A DNA stretch of 64,000 bases from Rhodocyclaceae bacterium (GTDB lineage: Bacteria; Pseudomonadota; Gammaproteobacteria; Burkholderiales; Rhodocyclaceae). Location: positions 1-64,000 of the forward strand of contig JADKHX010000015.1 of the NCBI GenBank assembly GCA_016721505.1, read 5' to 3'. Position 1 is the first letter of the stretch. Each line of letters starts with the position of its first letter. Below, one piece after another: positions 43,430 to 52,645 of this stretch. The notes below the pieces were generated by a model. It had not been told where the DNA came from. It worked only from the letters and a program-made list of their open reading frames with translations, and did not search any database. The position numbers and the translations under genes were made by a program.

Positions 43430-44473
43430 TTATTCGTTAGCGAAGATACTGCCGAGTTTGTCCATCTTTTCCAGTGCGATACCGGAGCCACGGGCGACGC
43501 AGGTCAGCGGGTCGTCAGCGACAATCACCGGCAAGCCTGTCTCTTCAGTCAGCAAACGATCCAAATCGTTAAGCAATGCGCCACCGCCAGTGAGTACCAA
43601 GCCACGCTCCGCTATGTCTGCGCCCAATTCCGGTGGCGTCTTTTCTAGTGCGTCTTTGACCGCTTTAACCACTTGATTAAGCGGCTCGGAGAGCGCTTCT
43701 AAAACTTCGTTGGATGAAATCGTAAATTTGCGTGGAATGCCTTCGGCGCGATTGTTGCCCGAAACTTCCATCTCTTTCACTTCTGATCCCGGGAAGGCCG
43801 AGCCGATGGTTTTCTTGATGTTCTCGGCTGTGTTATCGCCAATTTGCATGCCGTAGTTGCGGCTGATGTAGGAGATGATGGCTTCGTCAAACTTATCACC
43901 GCCAACTCGCACCGAGCTGGCGTAAACCATGCCGCCGAGCGAGATCACGCCGACTTCGGTGGTGCCACCGCCAATGTCGACCACCATCGAACCGGTCGCA
44001 TCCGATACCGGCAAACCAGCGCCAATCGCAGCGGCCATCGGCTCTTCGATCAAATACACCTGCGAAGCACCGGCACCCAACGCCGACTCGCGAATGGCGC
44101 GGCGCTCAACTTGAGTAGAGCCGGAGGGCACGCAAATAATGATGCGCGGCGATGGTGAAAAAAGTCGCGATTCATGCACGCGCTTGATGAACTGTTTGAG
44201 CATTTGCTCGGTCACTGTGAAATCCGCAATCACGCCATCTTTGAGCGGGCGGATGACTTGAATTTCTTTCGGATTGCGACCCAGCATGATCTTGGCTTCA
44301 CGCCCGACGGCTTGAATAGTTTTCTTGGCGTTAGGACCGCCCTCGGTGCGTATTGCGACCATCGACGGCTCGTCGAGCACGACACCTTTGCCACGCATGT
44401 AAATCAGAGTATTGGCAGTGCCAAGGTCAATCGCTAAATCGTTTGAAAAATAGGAGCGTAAAAAGCCGAACAT
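43430..44473 (-). CDS. mreB: Rod-shape actin homologue MreB
   Basis: 347 residues. Actin-fold signatures: DLAIDLGTANTLIYMRGKGVVLDEPS, phosphate loop MVVDIGGGTTEVGVISL, and LVLTGGGALLNDLDRLL. Forms membrane-bound filaments that orient cell-wall synthesis. First gene of the leftward elongation operon; divergent from gatC across 196 bases that should hold both promoters. Confidence 0.98.
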   Translation of the reverse strand: MFGFLRSYFSNDLAIDLGTANTLIYMRGKGVVLDEPSMVAIRTEGGPNAKKTIQAVGREAKIMLGRNPKEIQVIRPLKDGVIADFTVTEQMLKQFIKRVHESRLFSPSPRIIICVPSGSTQVERRAIRESALGAGASQVYLIEEPMAAAIGAGLPVSDATGSMVVDIGGGTTEVGVISLGGMVYASSVRVGGDKFDEAIISYISRNYGMQIGDNTAENIKKTIGSAFPGSEVKEMEVSGNNRAEGIPRKFTISSNEVLEALSEPLNQVVKAVKDALEKTPPELGADIAERGLVLTGGGALLNDLDRLLTEETGLPVIVADDPLTCVARGSGIALEKMDKLGSIFANE

Positions 44474-44669
44474 CGATATTCCAGTAAAAGGGAGAGCGGG
44501 TTAAATAAGGGCGGGGCGGATTTGTTTGGGTAAAGCTGCTCAAACCGCGATAAAACAAGGCGTGTGCGGATTGAAAATCACCCGCTATGATAAACCATCG
44601 CGCCGTGCAAAATCGGCGAAAATGCTGCTCTTAGCCCCTTAATTCACGTCTGATTCATCACTTATTATC

Positions 44670-44957
44670 ATGTCTCTAAGCCCAGCCGAGCTGATTCGCA
44701 TCGCCCAACTTGCTCGAATTGACCTGCCTTCCGCCGAAATTGAGCCGACTTGCGCTCAACTCAACCATATTTTTGGCTTTATCGAGCAACTGCGTGCCGC
44801 ACCGACCGATGGCATAGCGCCAATGTCGCACGCGGTCGAGCTCTCGCAACGTTTGCGCGATGATGTGGTCACCGAAACCAATCAGCGCGAGAAATTTCAA
44901 GCGATTGCGCCGGACACCGAAGGTGGTTTGTATTTGGTGCCGAAGGTGATGGAATGA
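44670..44957 (+). CDS. gatC: Asp/Glu-tRNA amidotransferase subunit C
   Basis: 95 residues. Typical GatC: ELIRIAQLARIDLP, LNHIFGFIEQLRAAPTDGIAPMSHAVELSQRLRDDVV and the C-terminal APDTEGGLYLVPKVME. Stabilises GatA and GatB. Overlaps gatA by 4 bases. Confidence 0.96.
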   Translation: MSLSPAELIRIAQLARIDLPSAEIEPTCAQLNHIFGFIEQLRAAPTDGIAPMSHAVELSQRLRDDVVTETNQREKFQAIAPDTEGGLYLVPKVME

Positions 44958-46420
44958 AACAAATGCATACGGCATCACTTGCCGAGTTGTCCGCAGCGCT
45001 ACATGCCAAACAATTTTCTGCGGTCGAATTGGCGCAGTTTTTTTTATCGCGCACGGAAAAATTCGATGGCGATTTGAACGCGTTTATCAGCACCGACGCG
45101 GATAAAACTTTGGCGATGGCGCGCGCGGCGGATGAACGAATTGCGCGTGGCGAAGCCGGCGCACTCACCGGCATTCCGGTGGCTTACAAGGATTTGTTTT
45201 GTGTCGATGGTTGGCGCGCCACTTGCGGCTCACGAATATTGGAAAATTTTGTCGCACCCTACGATGCGCATGTGGTCGCGCAACTCAATGCGGCCGGCAT
45301 GGTGACGTTGGGTAAGCTCAACATGGATGAATTCGCGATGGGTTCGTCGAATGAAAATTCATACTACGGCGCGGTGAAAAATCCTTGGGATTTGTCGCGC
45401 GTGCCGGGTGGTTCATCCGGTGGCACAGCGGCCGTGGTAGCAGCGCGACTGGCGCCGGTAGCGTTGGGCACCGACACCGGCGGTTCAATACGCCAGCCCG
45501 CCGCATTTTGTGGATTAACCGGACTGAAACCGACTTACGGACGAGTTTCGCGCTACGGCATGGTGGCTTACGCCTCCAGCCTTGATCAAGCCAGCCCGAT
45601 GGCGAAGTCGGCGGAAGATTGCGCGCTGTTGCTCACCGCGATGACCGGTTTTGATGCACGCGATTCGACTTCTTTGCAACGCGAGACTGAGGATTTTTCG
45701 GCGCGCTTGAATGAGCCACTTAAAGGTCTGCGAATTGGTTTGCCGCGCGAATATTTCGCCGACGGATTGGACGATGATGTGCGGCTGGCAATTGAATCGG
45801 CGCTCACGGAATTGCGTGCGCTGGGCGCAATCACTGTCGAGGTAACTTTGCCCAACGCGGCGCTTTCCTTGCCTGCGTATTACGTGATCGCACCGGCCGA
45901 AGCCAGCTCGAATTTGTCGCGTTTTGATGGCGTGCGTTATGGCTACCGTGCGCCGGAGTACAAGGACTTGAACGACATGTACGCCAAGACTCGCGCGCAA
46001 GGTTTTGGTGAGGAAGTGAAGCGGCGGATTTTGATGGGTACGTATGTTTTGTCGCATGGCTACTACGATGCGTTTTACTTGAAGGCGCAAAAAATTCGTC
46101 GATTGATTGCTAACGATTTTCGTGCCGCATTTGAACAGTGCGACGTGATTGTCGGCCCGACTACACCGACAGTCGCCTTTCCCTTGGGTGACAAGACCGA
46201 CGACCCGGTGCAGATGTATTTGGCCGACATTTATACGATATCGAGCAACCTTGCGGGCTTGCCGGCGATGTCGATTCCTTGCGGCGTCGGGCAACACGAT
46301 ATGCCGGTGGGCTTGCAAATTATCGGACCGTGGTTTTCCGAATCAAAAATGCTAAACGTTGCACATCAGTATCAGCAAGCCAGTGATTGGCACACGCGAT
46401 TGCCGGAGATGGCACGATGA
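44954..46420 (+). CDS. gatA: Asp/Glu-tRNA amidotransferase subunit A
   Basis: 488 residues. Amidase-signature enzyme that releases ammonia from glutamine. Ser-cisSer-Lys triad: lysine in GIPVAYKDLFCVDG, serines in RVPGGSSGGTAAVVAARLAPVALGTDTGGSIRQPAAFCG. GLKPTYGRVSRYGMVAYASSLDQASP is also typical. Its stop overlaps the gatB ATG (ATGA). Confidence 0.98.
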   Translation: MKQMHTASLAELSAALHAKQFSAVELAQFFLSRTEKFDGDLNAFISTDADKTLAMARAADERIARGEAGALTGIPVAYKDLFCVDGWRATCGSRILENFVAPYDAHVVAQLNAAGMVTLGKLNMDEFAMGSSNENSYYGAVKNPWDLSRVPGGSSGGTAAVVAARLAPVALGTDTGGSIRQPAAFCGLTGLKPTYGRVSRYGMVAYASSLDQASPMAKSAEDCALLLTAMTGFDARDSTSLQRETEDFSARLNEPLKGLRIGLPREYFADGLDDDVRLAIESALTELRALGAITVEVTLPNAALSLPAYYVIAPAEASSNLSRFDGVRYGYRAPEYKDLNDMYAKTRAQGFGEEVKRRILMGTYVLSHGYYDAFYLKAQKIRRLIANDFRAAFEQCDVIVGPTTPTVAFPLGDKTDDPVQMYLADIYTISSNLAGLPAMSIPCGVGQHDMPVGLQIIGPWFSESKMLNVAHQYQQASDWHTRLPEMAR

Positions 46421-47955
46421 ACTCAGTTGCTAACTTTGCGAAATGGGAAGTCGTGATTGGGCTGGAAACTCACGCACAATTACGCACGCAATCGAAGATT
46501 TTCTCCGGCAGCAGCATCGCCTTTGGTGCCGCGCCTAACGCGCAGGCCAGTGCGGTAGATATCGCGTTGCCAGGTGTGTTACCGGTGCTCAACCGCGAAG
46601 CTGTGGTGTGTGCGATCAAGTTTGGTTTGGCTGTTGGCGGAACAGTTGCGCCGCGCTCGATTTTTGCGCGCAAAAATTATTTTTATCCGGACTTACCCAA
46701 GGCCTATCAGATTAGTCAGTTTGAATTGCCGGTGGTAGTTGGCGGCTCGCTCGACGTGTCAGTTGGTGCTGGTGCGGAGTCTCGGCTTAGTACAGCCGAG
46801 CCGCTACACAGGCGCGAAGCAGTACTTCGCGAAACCCCCGTTCCGCCGCCGTCTAAACATATCCGACTAACCCGCGCTCACCTCGAAGAAGATGCCGGCA
46901 AGTCCCTGCACGAAGACTTCCACGGCAAGACCGGCATAGATTTGAATCGTGCCGGGACACCACTGTTGGAAATCGTTACCGAGCCGGATATGCGCTCAAC
47001 AGCGGAGGCGGTAGCCTATGCCAAAGCCTTGCATGCGTTGGTGCGCTGGATCGGCATTTGCGATGGCAATATGGCCGAAGGCTCGTTTCGCTGTGATGCC
47101 AATGTGTCGGTGCGTCCTTTTGGCCAAGCTGAATTTGGCACCCGGCGCGAGATCAAAAACTTGAACTCGTTTCGCTTCATGCAGCAAGCGATCGACTACG
47201 AAATCGCTTGGCAGATTGCCGAAATTGAAGACGGTCGCAAAATTACTCAAGCCACCGTGCTGTTCGATCCCGACACCGGCGAGACGCGCTCTATGCGCAG
47301 CAAAGAAGACGCGCACGATTACCGATATTTCCCCGATCCCGATTTATTGCCGCTGGATATTTCGCCTGAATGGGTAGCGGAAATTGGTGCGCAAATGCCG
47401 GAGTTGCCGCAAGCGATGCAAGCGCGATTTTGTGCGCAACACGAACTGTCGGCTTACGACGCAGCTTGCTTGACGGCAAGCCCTGAACTCGCTGCATATT
47501 ATGAGAACACAGTGCGAGAAGCTGGCATCGCACAAGCAAAAATCTGCGCCAATTGGGTGATGGGAGAACTGTCGGCACGTTTGAGCCGCGATGAAACCGA
47601 CATTGCGCAGTCGCCGGTTTCACCTCTGATGTTGGCCAGCATCGTGCGCCGCATCGCCGATCAAACCATTTCCAACAAAATCGCCAAGGAAATCTTCGAC
47701 GCGCTGTGGCAAGGTGAAGGCGCAGATGCCGATACCGTCATTGACGCGCGCGGCTTGCGGCAAATTTCTGATGTCGGCGCGATTGAAGCACTCGTCGAAG
47801 AAGTGCTCGCCGCCAATCAAAAATCCGTTGAAGAATTCCGCGCTGGAAAAGAAAAAGCCTTCAATGCACTAGTCGGTCAGGCAATGAAGGCTACCAAAGG
47901 TAAGGCCAATCCGCAGCAAGTCACCGACTTACTGCGCAAAAAACTCAGCGCGTAA
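46417..47955 (+). CDS. gatB: Asp/Glu-tRNA amidotransferase subunit B with repeat-derived insertion
   Basis: 512 residues from the ATG at 46417. Kinase and transamidase subunit for mischarged Asp-tRNAAsn/Glu-tRNAGln. Motifs: WEVVIGLETHAQL, RKNYFYPDLPKAYQISQFELP, RLTRAHLEEDAGKSLHED, GIDLNRAGTPLLEIVTEPD, MAEGSFRCDANVSVRP and the C-terminal YqeY-like KVNPQQV-type tail (KGKANPQQVTDLLRKKL). Between SLDV and HIRLTRAH, about residues 114-147, the protein carries a non-family segment (SVGAGAESRLSTAEPLHRR and following, encoded 46757-46857) where homologues have only about 12 residues. It keeps frame and is derived from a REP-like composite repeat. Confidence 0.96.
   Translation: MNSVANFAKWEVVIGLETHAQLRTQSKIFSGSSIAFGAAPNAQASAVDIALPGVLPVLNREAVVCAIKFGLAVGGTVAPRSIFARKNYFYPDLPKAYQISQFELPVVVGGSLDVSVGAGAESRLSTAEPLHRREAVLRETPVPPPSKHIRLTRAHLEEDAGKSLHEDFHGKTGIDLNRAGTPLLEIVTEPDMRSTAEAVAYAKALHALVRWIGICDGNMAEGSFRCDANVSVRPFGQAEFGTRREIKNLNSFRFMQQAIDYEIAWQIAEIEDGRKITQATVLFDPDTGETRSMRSKEDAHDYRYFPDPDLLPLDISPEWVAEIGAQMPELPQAMQARFCAQHELSAYDAACLTASPELAAYYENTVREAGIAQAKICANWVMGELSARLSRDETDIAQSPVSPLMLASIVRRIADQTISNKIAKEIFDALWQGEGADADTVIDARGLRQISDVGAIEALVEEVLAANQKSVEEFRAGKEKAFNALVGQAMKATKGKANPQQVTDLLRKKLSA
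46757..46857 (-). repeat. Composite REP-like element inside gatB, copy 12
   Basis: Begins GTCAGTTGGTGCTGGT, the left half of the dispersed family, but lacks the ACGCCGT end. Two further hairpins follow: TCGGCT-TAGTAC-AGCCGA (46782-46799) and GCGAAG-CAGTA-CTTCGC (46814-46830). All of it is translated within GatB. Confidence 0.75.
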
Positions 47956-47964
47956 CGACGACGC

Positions 47965-48669
47965 CTACGGCTTCTTGGCTTCGACCGGTGCGGGTGCCGC
48001 AACCGCGGGTTTTGCTTCTGCCGGTTTAGCGGGGGTCGGGCTAGGAGCAGTGATGCCTTTGAGCTCACGGAATTTCTTACGCTCATCAGCAAATTTGGCA
48101 GTGACCAAACCTATGTCACGCTTTCGGGTATCCAGCACCACACGCTTGGCTGCGGTAGCGGCTTCCAAATCACGGATTTTTGATTTCAGGTCGGATGGCA
48201 ATTCTTTGCCTTTATAGAACTCTTTTTCGGCGCTGGTTTTGGCGAGATTCTTTTCGGCATTAACTACCGCTTGCTCGGCTTCTTTAATCAGCTTGTCGAC
48301 TTCACGTAGCGAGCGATCACGTGCTGCATCGATGTCAGCCTCAGAAGCATAGGTCGACAGCAGCGCCAGATTTCGCCGACGCTCTTCAGCTTTGGCCTTT
48401 TCTTCAACGAGCTTGCGCTCAGTTTCAGCGGCGCGCCGTGCCTGTTGTTCCGGCGTTAGCGGTGCCTCGACTTTGTTGATCACATAGCCTTTGTTGTCGC
48501 GCTCTTCATAGGCGCGGCGTTCGCATTCTTTGGGCACGAAATCGCCGCAGACCTTGCGCCCGTTGGCATCGTCGCAGCAATAAATTCGTGCTTCTTGCGC
48601 AAACACTGGCGACGCAAATAGCGCGGCAGCGGAGATTAAGCTAAGAGGAAGTAGCGAGTAGCGGCGCAT
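47965..48669 (-). CDS. Secreted coiled-coil protein, family not recognised
   Basis: 234 residues from the ATG at 48669. Signal peptide ending SPVFA-Q. A short cysteine-rich N-terminal segment follows (IYCCDDANGRKVCGDFVPKECERRAY), loosely like DUF4124. Then a long charged helical region (about 65-190: QQARRAAETERKLVEEKAKAEE and LREVDKLIKEAEQAVVNAEKN), ending in a proline/alanine tail. Probably periplasmic. Function unknown. Convergent with gatB (9-base gap), 16 bases downstream of pyrE. Confidence 0.8.
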   Translation of the reverse strand: MRRYSLLPLSLISAAALFASPVFAQEARIYCCDDANGRKVCGDFVPKECERRAYEERDNKGYVINKVEAPLTPEQQARRAAETERKLVEEKAKAEERRRNLALLSTYASEADIDAARDRSLREVDKLIKEAEQAVVNAEKNLAKTSAEKEFYKGKELPSDLKSKIRDLEAATAAKRVVLDTRKRDIGLVTAKFADERKKFRELKGITAPSPTPAKPAEAKPAVAAPAPVEAKKP

Positions 48670-48685
48670 TGCAGTCTCCCGAAAA

Positions 48686-49369
48686 TCAGTTAATTCCAAG
48701 CGGCGCACCGTATTGCTCACGGTAGGCACGAATGGCATCCAAGTGGCATTCTAGTTCCGACTGGCCAGAAAGATAGCGGATGACATCGGCGAGCTTTGCC
48801 ACGCTTATCACCGGAATGCCATAGCTATTCTCCACTTCCTGCACCGCCGACAGCGCACCGGTGCCGCGCTCTTGTCGGTCCAACGCAATTACCACGCCGA
48901 CTGGTGTCGCGCCTGCGGCTCGGATCATCTCGACCGACTCACGCACCGACGTTCCCGCCGAAATTACGTCGTCAATGATTAGCACGCGTCCGCCGGCGCC
49001 AGTCAGTGGCGCGCCAACCAGCGTGCCGCCTTCACCATGATCCTTGGCTTCCTTGCGGTTATAGGCAAATGGCGTATTACGACCCATGCCAGACAAAGCC
49101 ATCGCCGTGCCAGCAGCCAGCGGAATGCCTTTGTAGGCCGGGCCAAACAAGGTGTCAAAGCCGAGCCCCGAGGCAATTATCGCCTTGGCGTAAAACTCGC
49201 TCAGTTGGCGCAGAGAATCGCCATCGTTAAACAATCCGGCATTGAAAAAATATGGCGAGACACGACCCGCCTTGGTGGTGAATTGGCCGAAGCGCAACAC
49301 GCCTTTGGCGCGAACGAAGTCAATAAATTCGTTGATGAAGTCATTGCGAATTTCGTGGCTAGAATTCAT
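48686..49369 (-). CDS. pyrE: Orotate phosphoribosyltransferase
   Basis: 227 residues from the ATG at 49369; a TTG at 49378 is in frame but less likely. Converts orotate and PRPP to OMP in pyrimidine synthesis. Motifs: FGQFTTKAGRVSPYFFNAG, FDTLFGPAYKGIPLAAGTAMAL, the flexible loop AYNRKEAKDHGEGGTLVGAPL, and PRPP-binding VLIIDDVISAGTSVRES. Divergent from xth (46 bases). Confidence 0.96.
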   Translation of the reverse strand: MNSSHEIRNDFINEFIDFVRAKGVLRFGQFTTKAGRVSPYFFNAGLFNDGDSLRQLSEFYAKAIIASGLGFDTLFGPAYKGIPLAAGTAMALSGMGRNTPFAYNRKEAKDHGEGGTLVGAPLTGAGGRVLIIDDVISAGTSVRESVEMIRAAGATPVGVVIALDRQERGTGALSAVQEVENSYGIPVISVAKLADVIRYLSGQSELECHLDAIRAYREQYGAPLGIN

Positions 49370-49415
49370 GCAGTTCAACGCCCCTGTTGCCCGTTATTCA
49401 ATCGGAGAATTCTAC

Positions 49416-50243
49416 ATGCAACGCCCCAATTCAACGACCTTGCGAGTCGTCTCGCTCAATTTCAATGGCATCCGTTCTGCCGCCAAAAAAGGTGCGTTTG
49501 AATTTCTTGAAGCGCATCAGGCTGACATCGTTTGTGTGCAGGAACTAAAGGCACAGCACGAAGATATCCACGGCGTCGATGGCGCCAACTTCGCAGCACC
49601 AACTCACCCATGGAGCGCCTTTCATTGCGCCGAGAAAAAAGGGTACAGCGGTGTCGGCATCTACGCGCGGCAAACGCCGGACAAAACCATCCACGGCTTT
49701 GGCGACGCCGAATTCGATGCCGAAGGCCGCTACATCCAAGCCGACTTCGGCAAGCTCTCCATCATCTCGCTGTATTTGCCCTCCGGTTCCAGTTCCGACG
49801 AGCGCCAACAAGCCAAGTTTCGCTTTCTTGAACGATTCTTGCCCACGGTCAAAAAACTGGTCAAGGCGGCGAAAAAGGATGGCCGCGAAGTGCTGATCTG
49901 CGGCGACTGGAATATCGCCCACACCGAACAGGATTTGAAAAACTGGAAATCCAACCAAAAAAATTCCGGCTTCCTGCCCGAAGAGCGCGCCTGGTTGTCC
50001 GGCTTATTCGACAATCTCGGTCTAATCGACATCCATAGAAAGCTAGCCCCTGAGGCCACAGGCGAGGCCTACACCTGGTGGTCCAATCGCGGCCAAGCAT
50101 GGGCCAACAACGTCGGTTGGCGCATCGATTACCAAATCGGCACGCCGGGGATAGCGGTGGCGGCAAGGCGAGTAGAAGTCTACAAAGCCCAGCGTTTTTC
50201 CGATCATGCGCCGTTGGTGATTGATTATGAGTGGAGTCTTTGA
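49416..50243 (+). CDS. xth: Exodeoxyribonuclease III family AP endonuclease
   Basis: 275 residues from the ATG at 49416; a longer reading in this frame overlaps pyrE antisense and is not real. Repairs abasic sites in DNA. Motifs: LRVVSLNFNGIRSAAKKGAFEFL, DIVCVQELKAQ (metal-binding Glu), KKGYSGVGIYAR, ICGDWNIAHTEQDLKNWKSN (Asp-x-Asn) and the C-terminal RFSDHAPLVIDYEW (Asp-His). This is the ExoA/XthA type. Confidence 0.95.
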   Translation: MQRPNSTTLRVVSLNFNGIRSAAKKGAFEFLEAHQADIVCVQELKAQHEDIHGVDGANFAAPTHPWSAFHCAEKKGYSGVGIYARQTPDKTIHGFGDAEFDAEGRYIQADFGKLSIISLYLPSGSSSDERQQAKFRFLERFLPTVKKLVKAAKKDGREVLICGDWNIAHTEQDLKNWKSNQKNSGFLPEERAWLSGLFDNLGLIDIHRKLAPEATGEAYTWWSNRGQAWANNVGWRIDYQIGTPGIAVAARRVEVYKAQRFSDHAPLVIDYEWSL

Positions 50244-50310
50244 TACTACCGTCCGGTAAGTACCAAAACTAACACGCAAAACTGTCGCCCTATAACAAGA
50301 TAACCACCGC

Positions 50311-50805
50311 GTGAACATACTGCCGAGGCTTACCTGTAAAACGCGCGTGCTTCTCGCAGGCATGATTACACTGGTGTCGTCTAGCCTCGTCGCAGGGACG
50401 CCTGCCCTGGACAAGGCAGTGGCGACTTGGGCAGCACCAGAAAAATTGCCAATGTACGTGTACACGCTCGCGGACCTGAATGGCGACTCCGTACTCGATG
50501 CGGTCATCCTGATTCGTGATCCAGTCTATTGTGGTTCTGGTGGATGTCGCATGATTATCCTCAAAGGCACGACCGAAGGATTTAGCCCTGTATCGACCAG
50601 TACGATTACTCGCGAGCCGATTCTTCTTTTGCCGGAAGTGCGACACGGATGGCGTACTTTGTCGGTCTTGGTTGCGGGTGGAGGCGCGCTGCCAGGTCAA
50701 GTGCTAATGCGGTTTAATGGCGCCGCGTACCCGTCTAATCCATCTCTTCAGGTACGGGCAATACCTAAAGACATGAAAGGTGCCCAGACCCTAAAATTTA
50801 ACTAG
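50311..50805 (+). CDS. Secreted protein of unknown function
   Basis: 164 residues from a GTG at 50311. Signal peptide ending SSSLVAG. The segment VYTLADLNGDSVLDAVILIRD has a DxNxDxxxD calcium-loop pattern as in VCBS/FG-GAP repeats, followed by YCGSGGCRMIILKG with two cysteines likely to be disulfide-bonded. I do not recognise a family. First gene of an A+T-richer island of unrecognised genes between xth and the DUF1569 gene. Confidence 0.7.
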   Translation: MNILPRLTCKTRVLLAGMITLVSSSLVAGTPALDKAVATWAAPEKLPMYVYTLADLNGDSVLDAVILIRDPVYCGSGGCRMIILKGTTEGFSPVSTSTITREPILLLPEVRHGWRTLSVLVAGGGALPGQVLMRFNGAAYPSNPSLQVRAIPKDMKGAQTLKFN

Positions 50806-50846
50806 AGCAATTAATGAATTAATGGAGCCAATCTCGTTTCCTTGCT

Positions 50847-51188
50847 ATGACAGTTGAACAACCCACAGAAATTGATTTAATTGGAATCGACAATGCCACA
50901 GGTGCCGTGCACCTAACAGTAGCTGATCATTTGGAATGGAATCGTGATCATATGATTACACTCCAAGAGAAGCTCAATGCTTATCTGGCATTTATTGAGA
51001 GTGGAGAAATCTTCTCTACTTATCCTTATGCTAGCGAGAGGGAGATATTGATAAACCTAGTGCTGAAGTACAGGCCAAACGATGAAGCTATTGTGTTCCT
51101 CACAAAGATTTCCGTAGCCATAAATAACTCTGGCTTTGCATTTCACTATGGTCCCTCGCCTGCGGGTTACGAGCATGACCAAGGCTGA
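50847..51188 (+). CDS. Small cytosolic protein, probably DUF6572 family
   Basis: 113 residues without signal or membrane segment. EIDLIGIDNATGAVHLTVADHLEW, then LQEKLNAYLAFIESGEIFSTYP and a C-terminal segment EIVFLTK-like, resemble DUF6572 proteins, which occur beside variable secreted or polymorphic proteins. The function of the family is unknown. Lies 41 bases after the preceding gene; composition is visibly A+T-richer than xth. Confidence 0.6.
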   Translation: MTVEQPTEIDLIGIDNATGAVHLTVADHLEWNRDHMITLQEKLNAYLAFIESGEIFSTYPYASEREILINLVLKYRPNDEAIVFLTKISVAINNSGFAFHYGPSPAGYEHDQG

Positions 51189-51235
51189 TCGAAAAGTCAG
51201 GCTCGACCTTTCGTTCTAAATCAGGCTGCATCCAA

Positions 51236-51682
51236 ATGTCATTATTTACTAAGCTCAAGAACGCTCTGCCTCCTAAGACGCCGGAGACTGTACCCACCAC
51301 ATCATTTGATCGAGAGTTATTCATCTACGTCAAGATTCCAGAATCAATAATGCCAATCGACCGTGGCACCAAATATGAAGATCCTCTAGACGACCGCCTC
51401 GCGGAGGCAAAGCTTGGCGCTGTGTCCGGTGGGGGTTCCCAATTAGGTGAGGTCATGCCAAACGGACAACGTTTGGTCACTGCTTGCGGAATTGACATCA
51501 ACGTGAAAAATCTCCCTGAAGCGCTTGCGCTGCTGCACATAGAATTGCCAAAGCTGGCTGCTCCTGTCGGAACGGAACTTCACTACACGCAGCACGGCAC
51601 TCGATTGCAGGACGAATATTTGTCTGACGGTTGGCTATTACGCCAACCTAGAACGTTCCTACATCCCGGTTTCGGTTGCTGA
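51236..51682 (+). CDS. Hypothetical protein
   Basis: 148 residues. No signal peptide or membrane segment. Readable features: FDRELFIYVKIPESIMPIDRGTKYEDPL near the start, GAVSGGGSQLGEV, GIDINVKNLPEALALLHIELPKL, and a C-terminal GTELHYTQHGTRLQDEY. The alternating pattern suggests a small alpha/beta protein. Family not recognised; probably an accessory gene of the island. Confidence 0.6.
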   Translation: MSLFTKLKNALPPKTPETVPTTSFDRELFIYVKIPESIMPIDRGTKYEDPLDDRLAEAKLGAVSGGGSQLGEVMPNGQRLVTACGIDINVKNLPEALALLHIELPKLAAPVGTELHYTQHGTRLQDEYLSDGWLLRQPRTFLHPGFGC

Positions 51683-51727
51683 TTAAAGGCGCCCGGCTGG
51701 ATTGTTTTAGACCTTTTACAATTGCAC

Positions 51728-52639
51728 ATGCGCCGTTTTAAGCACACCTGTCGCCGACTATTTCTACTGACCGCCTGTTCCGTCTTTACACTTGCTGTCG
51801 CAGCAACTGCTGCGGAACAGACAGCGCCCATTGACCTACGCCCACACTGGAAGGTTGGCGATCAAGTTACGTACGCAATTGAACGTATCAAAACTACACA
51901 AAGGTCTGGGGCCGGGAAATCAGAGATGATTTCCCGATACAAAATCACTGTTAGCGTAGTAGAAGTGAATACCGAAGGGATTGTCCAGAATTGGATTGTA
52001 GAGACTGACCCACTGGAACAGATTACAAAGGAATTCGACGCTCCTTTGATATTGCTTCATGCCCTTTCGTCGCTTACTCTGGTTCTCCAACTCGATACGG
52101 ATGCGGGCGTGGTTGCAGTTAAAAATTGGCGGGAAGTTCGTTCAAAAATTCAGCTGCTTTTAAGTAATTTGGATTCACCGGGGCTAATGAATCCGAGCAA
52201 GCGGAAAGCTGTTGAACTCTACAAGAATATTTTTGTGCAACTACTTACGAATGAGGCGCAAGCTTTATTCGTACTTACAAAGGAAGCACAAATATTGTTT
52301 TCTCCAATGGGCGGCCTTTACAGCTCTGGTGTCCTGATAGAGACCGCATCAGCAATCGAAACCCCTTTTTTCGCGGAAGGTATCCCTGCTACTTATCGCA
52401 TAACCCCACTTGTGAGATCCGATCGGCCGAACATTCTCGTGTTGGAAGTAGTTGAAACACCCGACACAACAGAACTTGCTGTTTTCTCGAAAACAAAAGA
52501 TCCTGTGTCACTAATGCGGACCGTGAATTATGAAATTGATATTCCGACTGCATGGCCAGTATCTGTGCTTTGGCAACAAAAACTTATTGCGCCCGGACAA
52601 GAGCGTTTTGAAAGCATGCGTTTTGATCGGCTGAAGTAG
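51728..52639 (+). CDS. Secreted protein of unknown function
   Basis: 303 residues from the ATG at 51728 (TTG at 51722 also in frame). Signal peptide ending VAATAAE. The mature part begins WKVGDQVTYAIERIKTTQRSG and contains repeated beta-like segments (YKITVSVVEVNTEGIVQNWIVETD, ITPLVRSDRPNILVLEVVETPD). The overall look is of an all-beta periplasmic protein; no cysteine in the mature part, no catalytic motif seen. Its stop is 6 bases before the next gene, so the two are probably translated together. Confidence 0.65.
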   Translation: MRRFKHTCRRLFLLTACSVFTLAVAATAAEQTAPIDLRPHWKVGDQVTYAIERIKTTQRSGAGKSEMISRYKITVSVVEVNTEGIVQNWIVETDPLEQITKEFDAPLILLHALSSLTLVLQLDTDAGVVAVKNWREVRSKIQLLLSNLDSPGLMNPSKRKAVELYKNIFVQLLTNEAQALFVLTKEAQILFSPMGGLYSSGVLIETASAIETPFFAEGIPATYRITPLVRSDRPNILVLEVVETPDTTELAVFSKTKDPVSLMRTVNYEIDIPTAWPVSVLWQQKLIAPGQERFESMRFDRLK

Positions 52640-52645
52640 CTACGC

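Noticed and set aside
49590..49610. REP-like match CAGCACCAACTCACC inside xth
   Set aside because: It encodes a normal segment of the enzyme, and the ACGGCGT part is missing; treated as chance.
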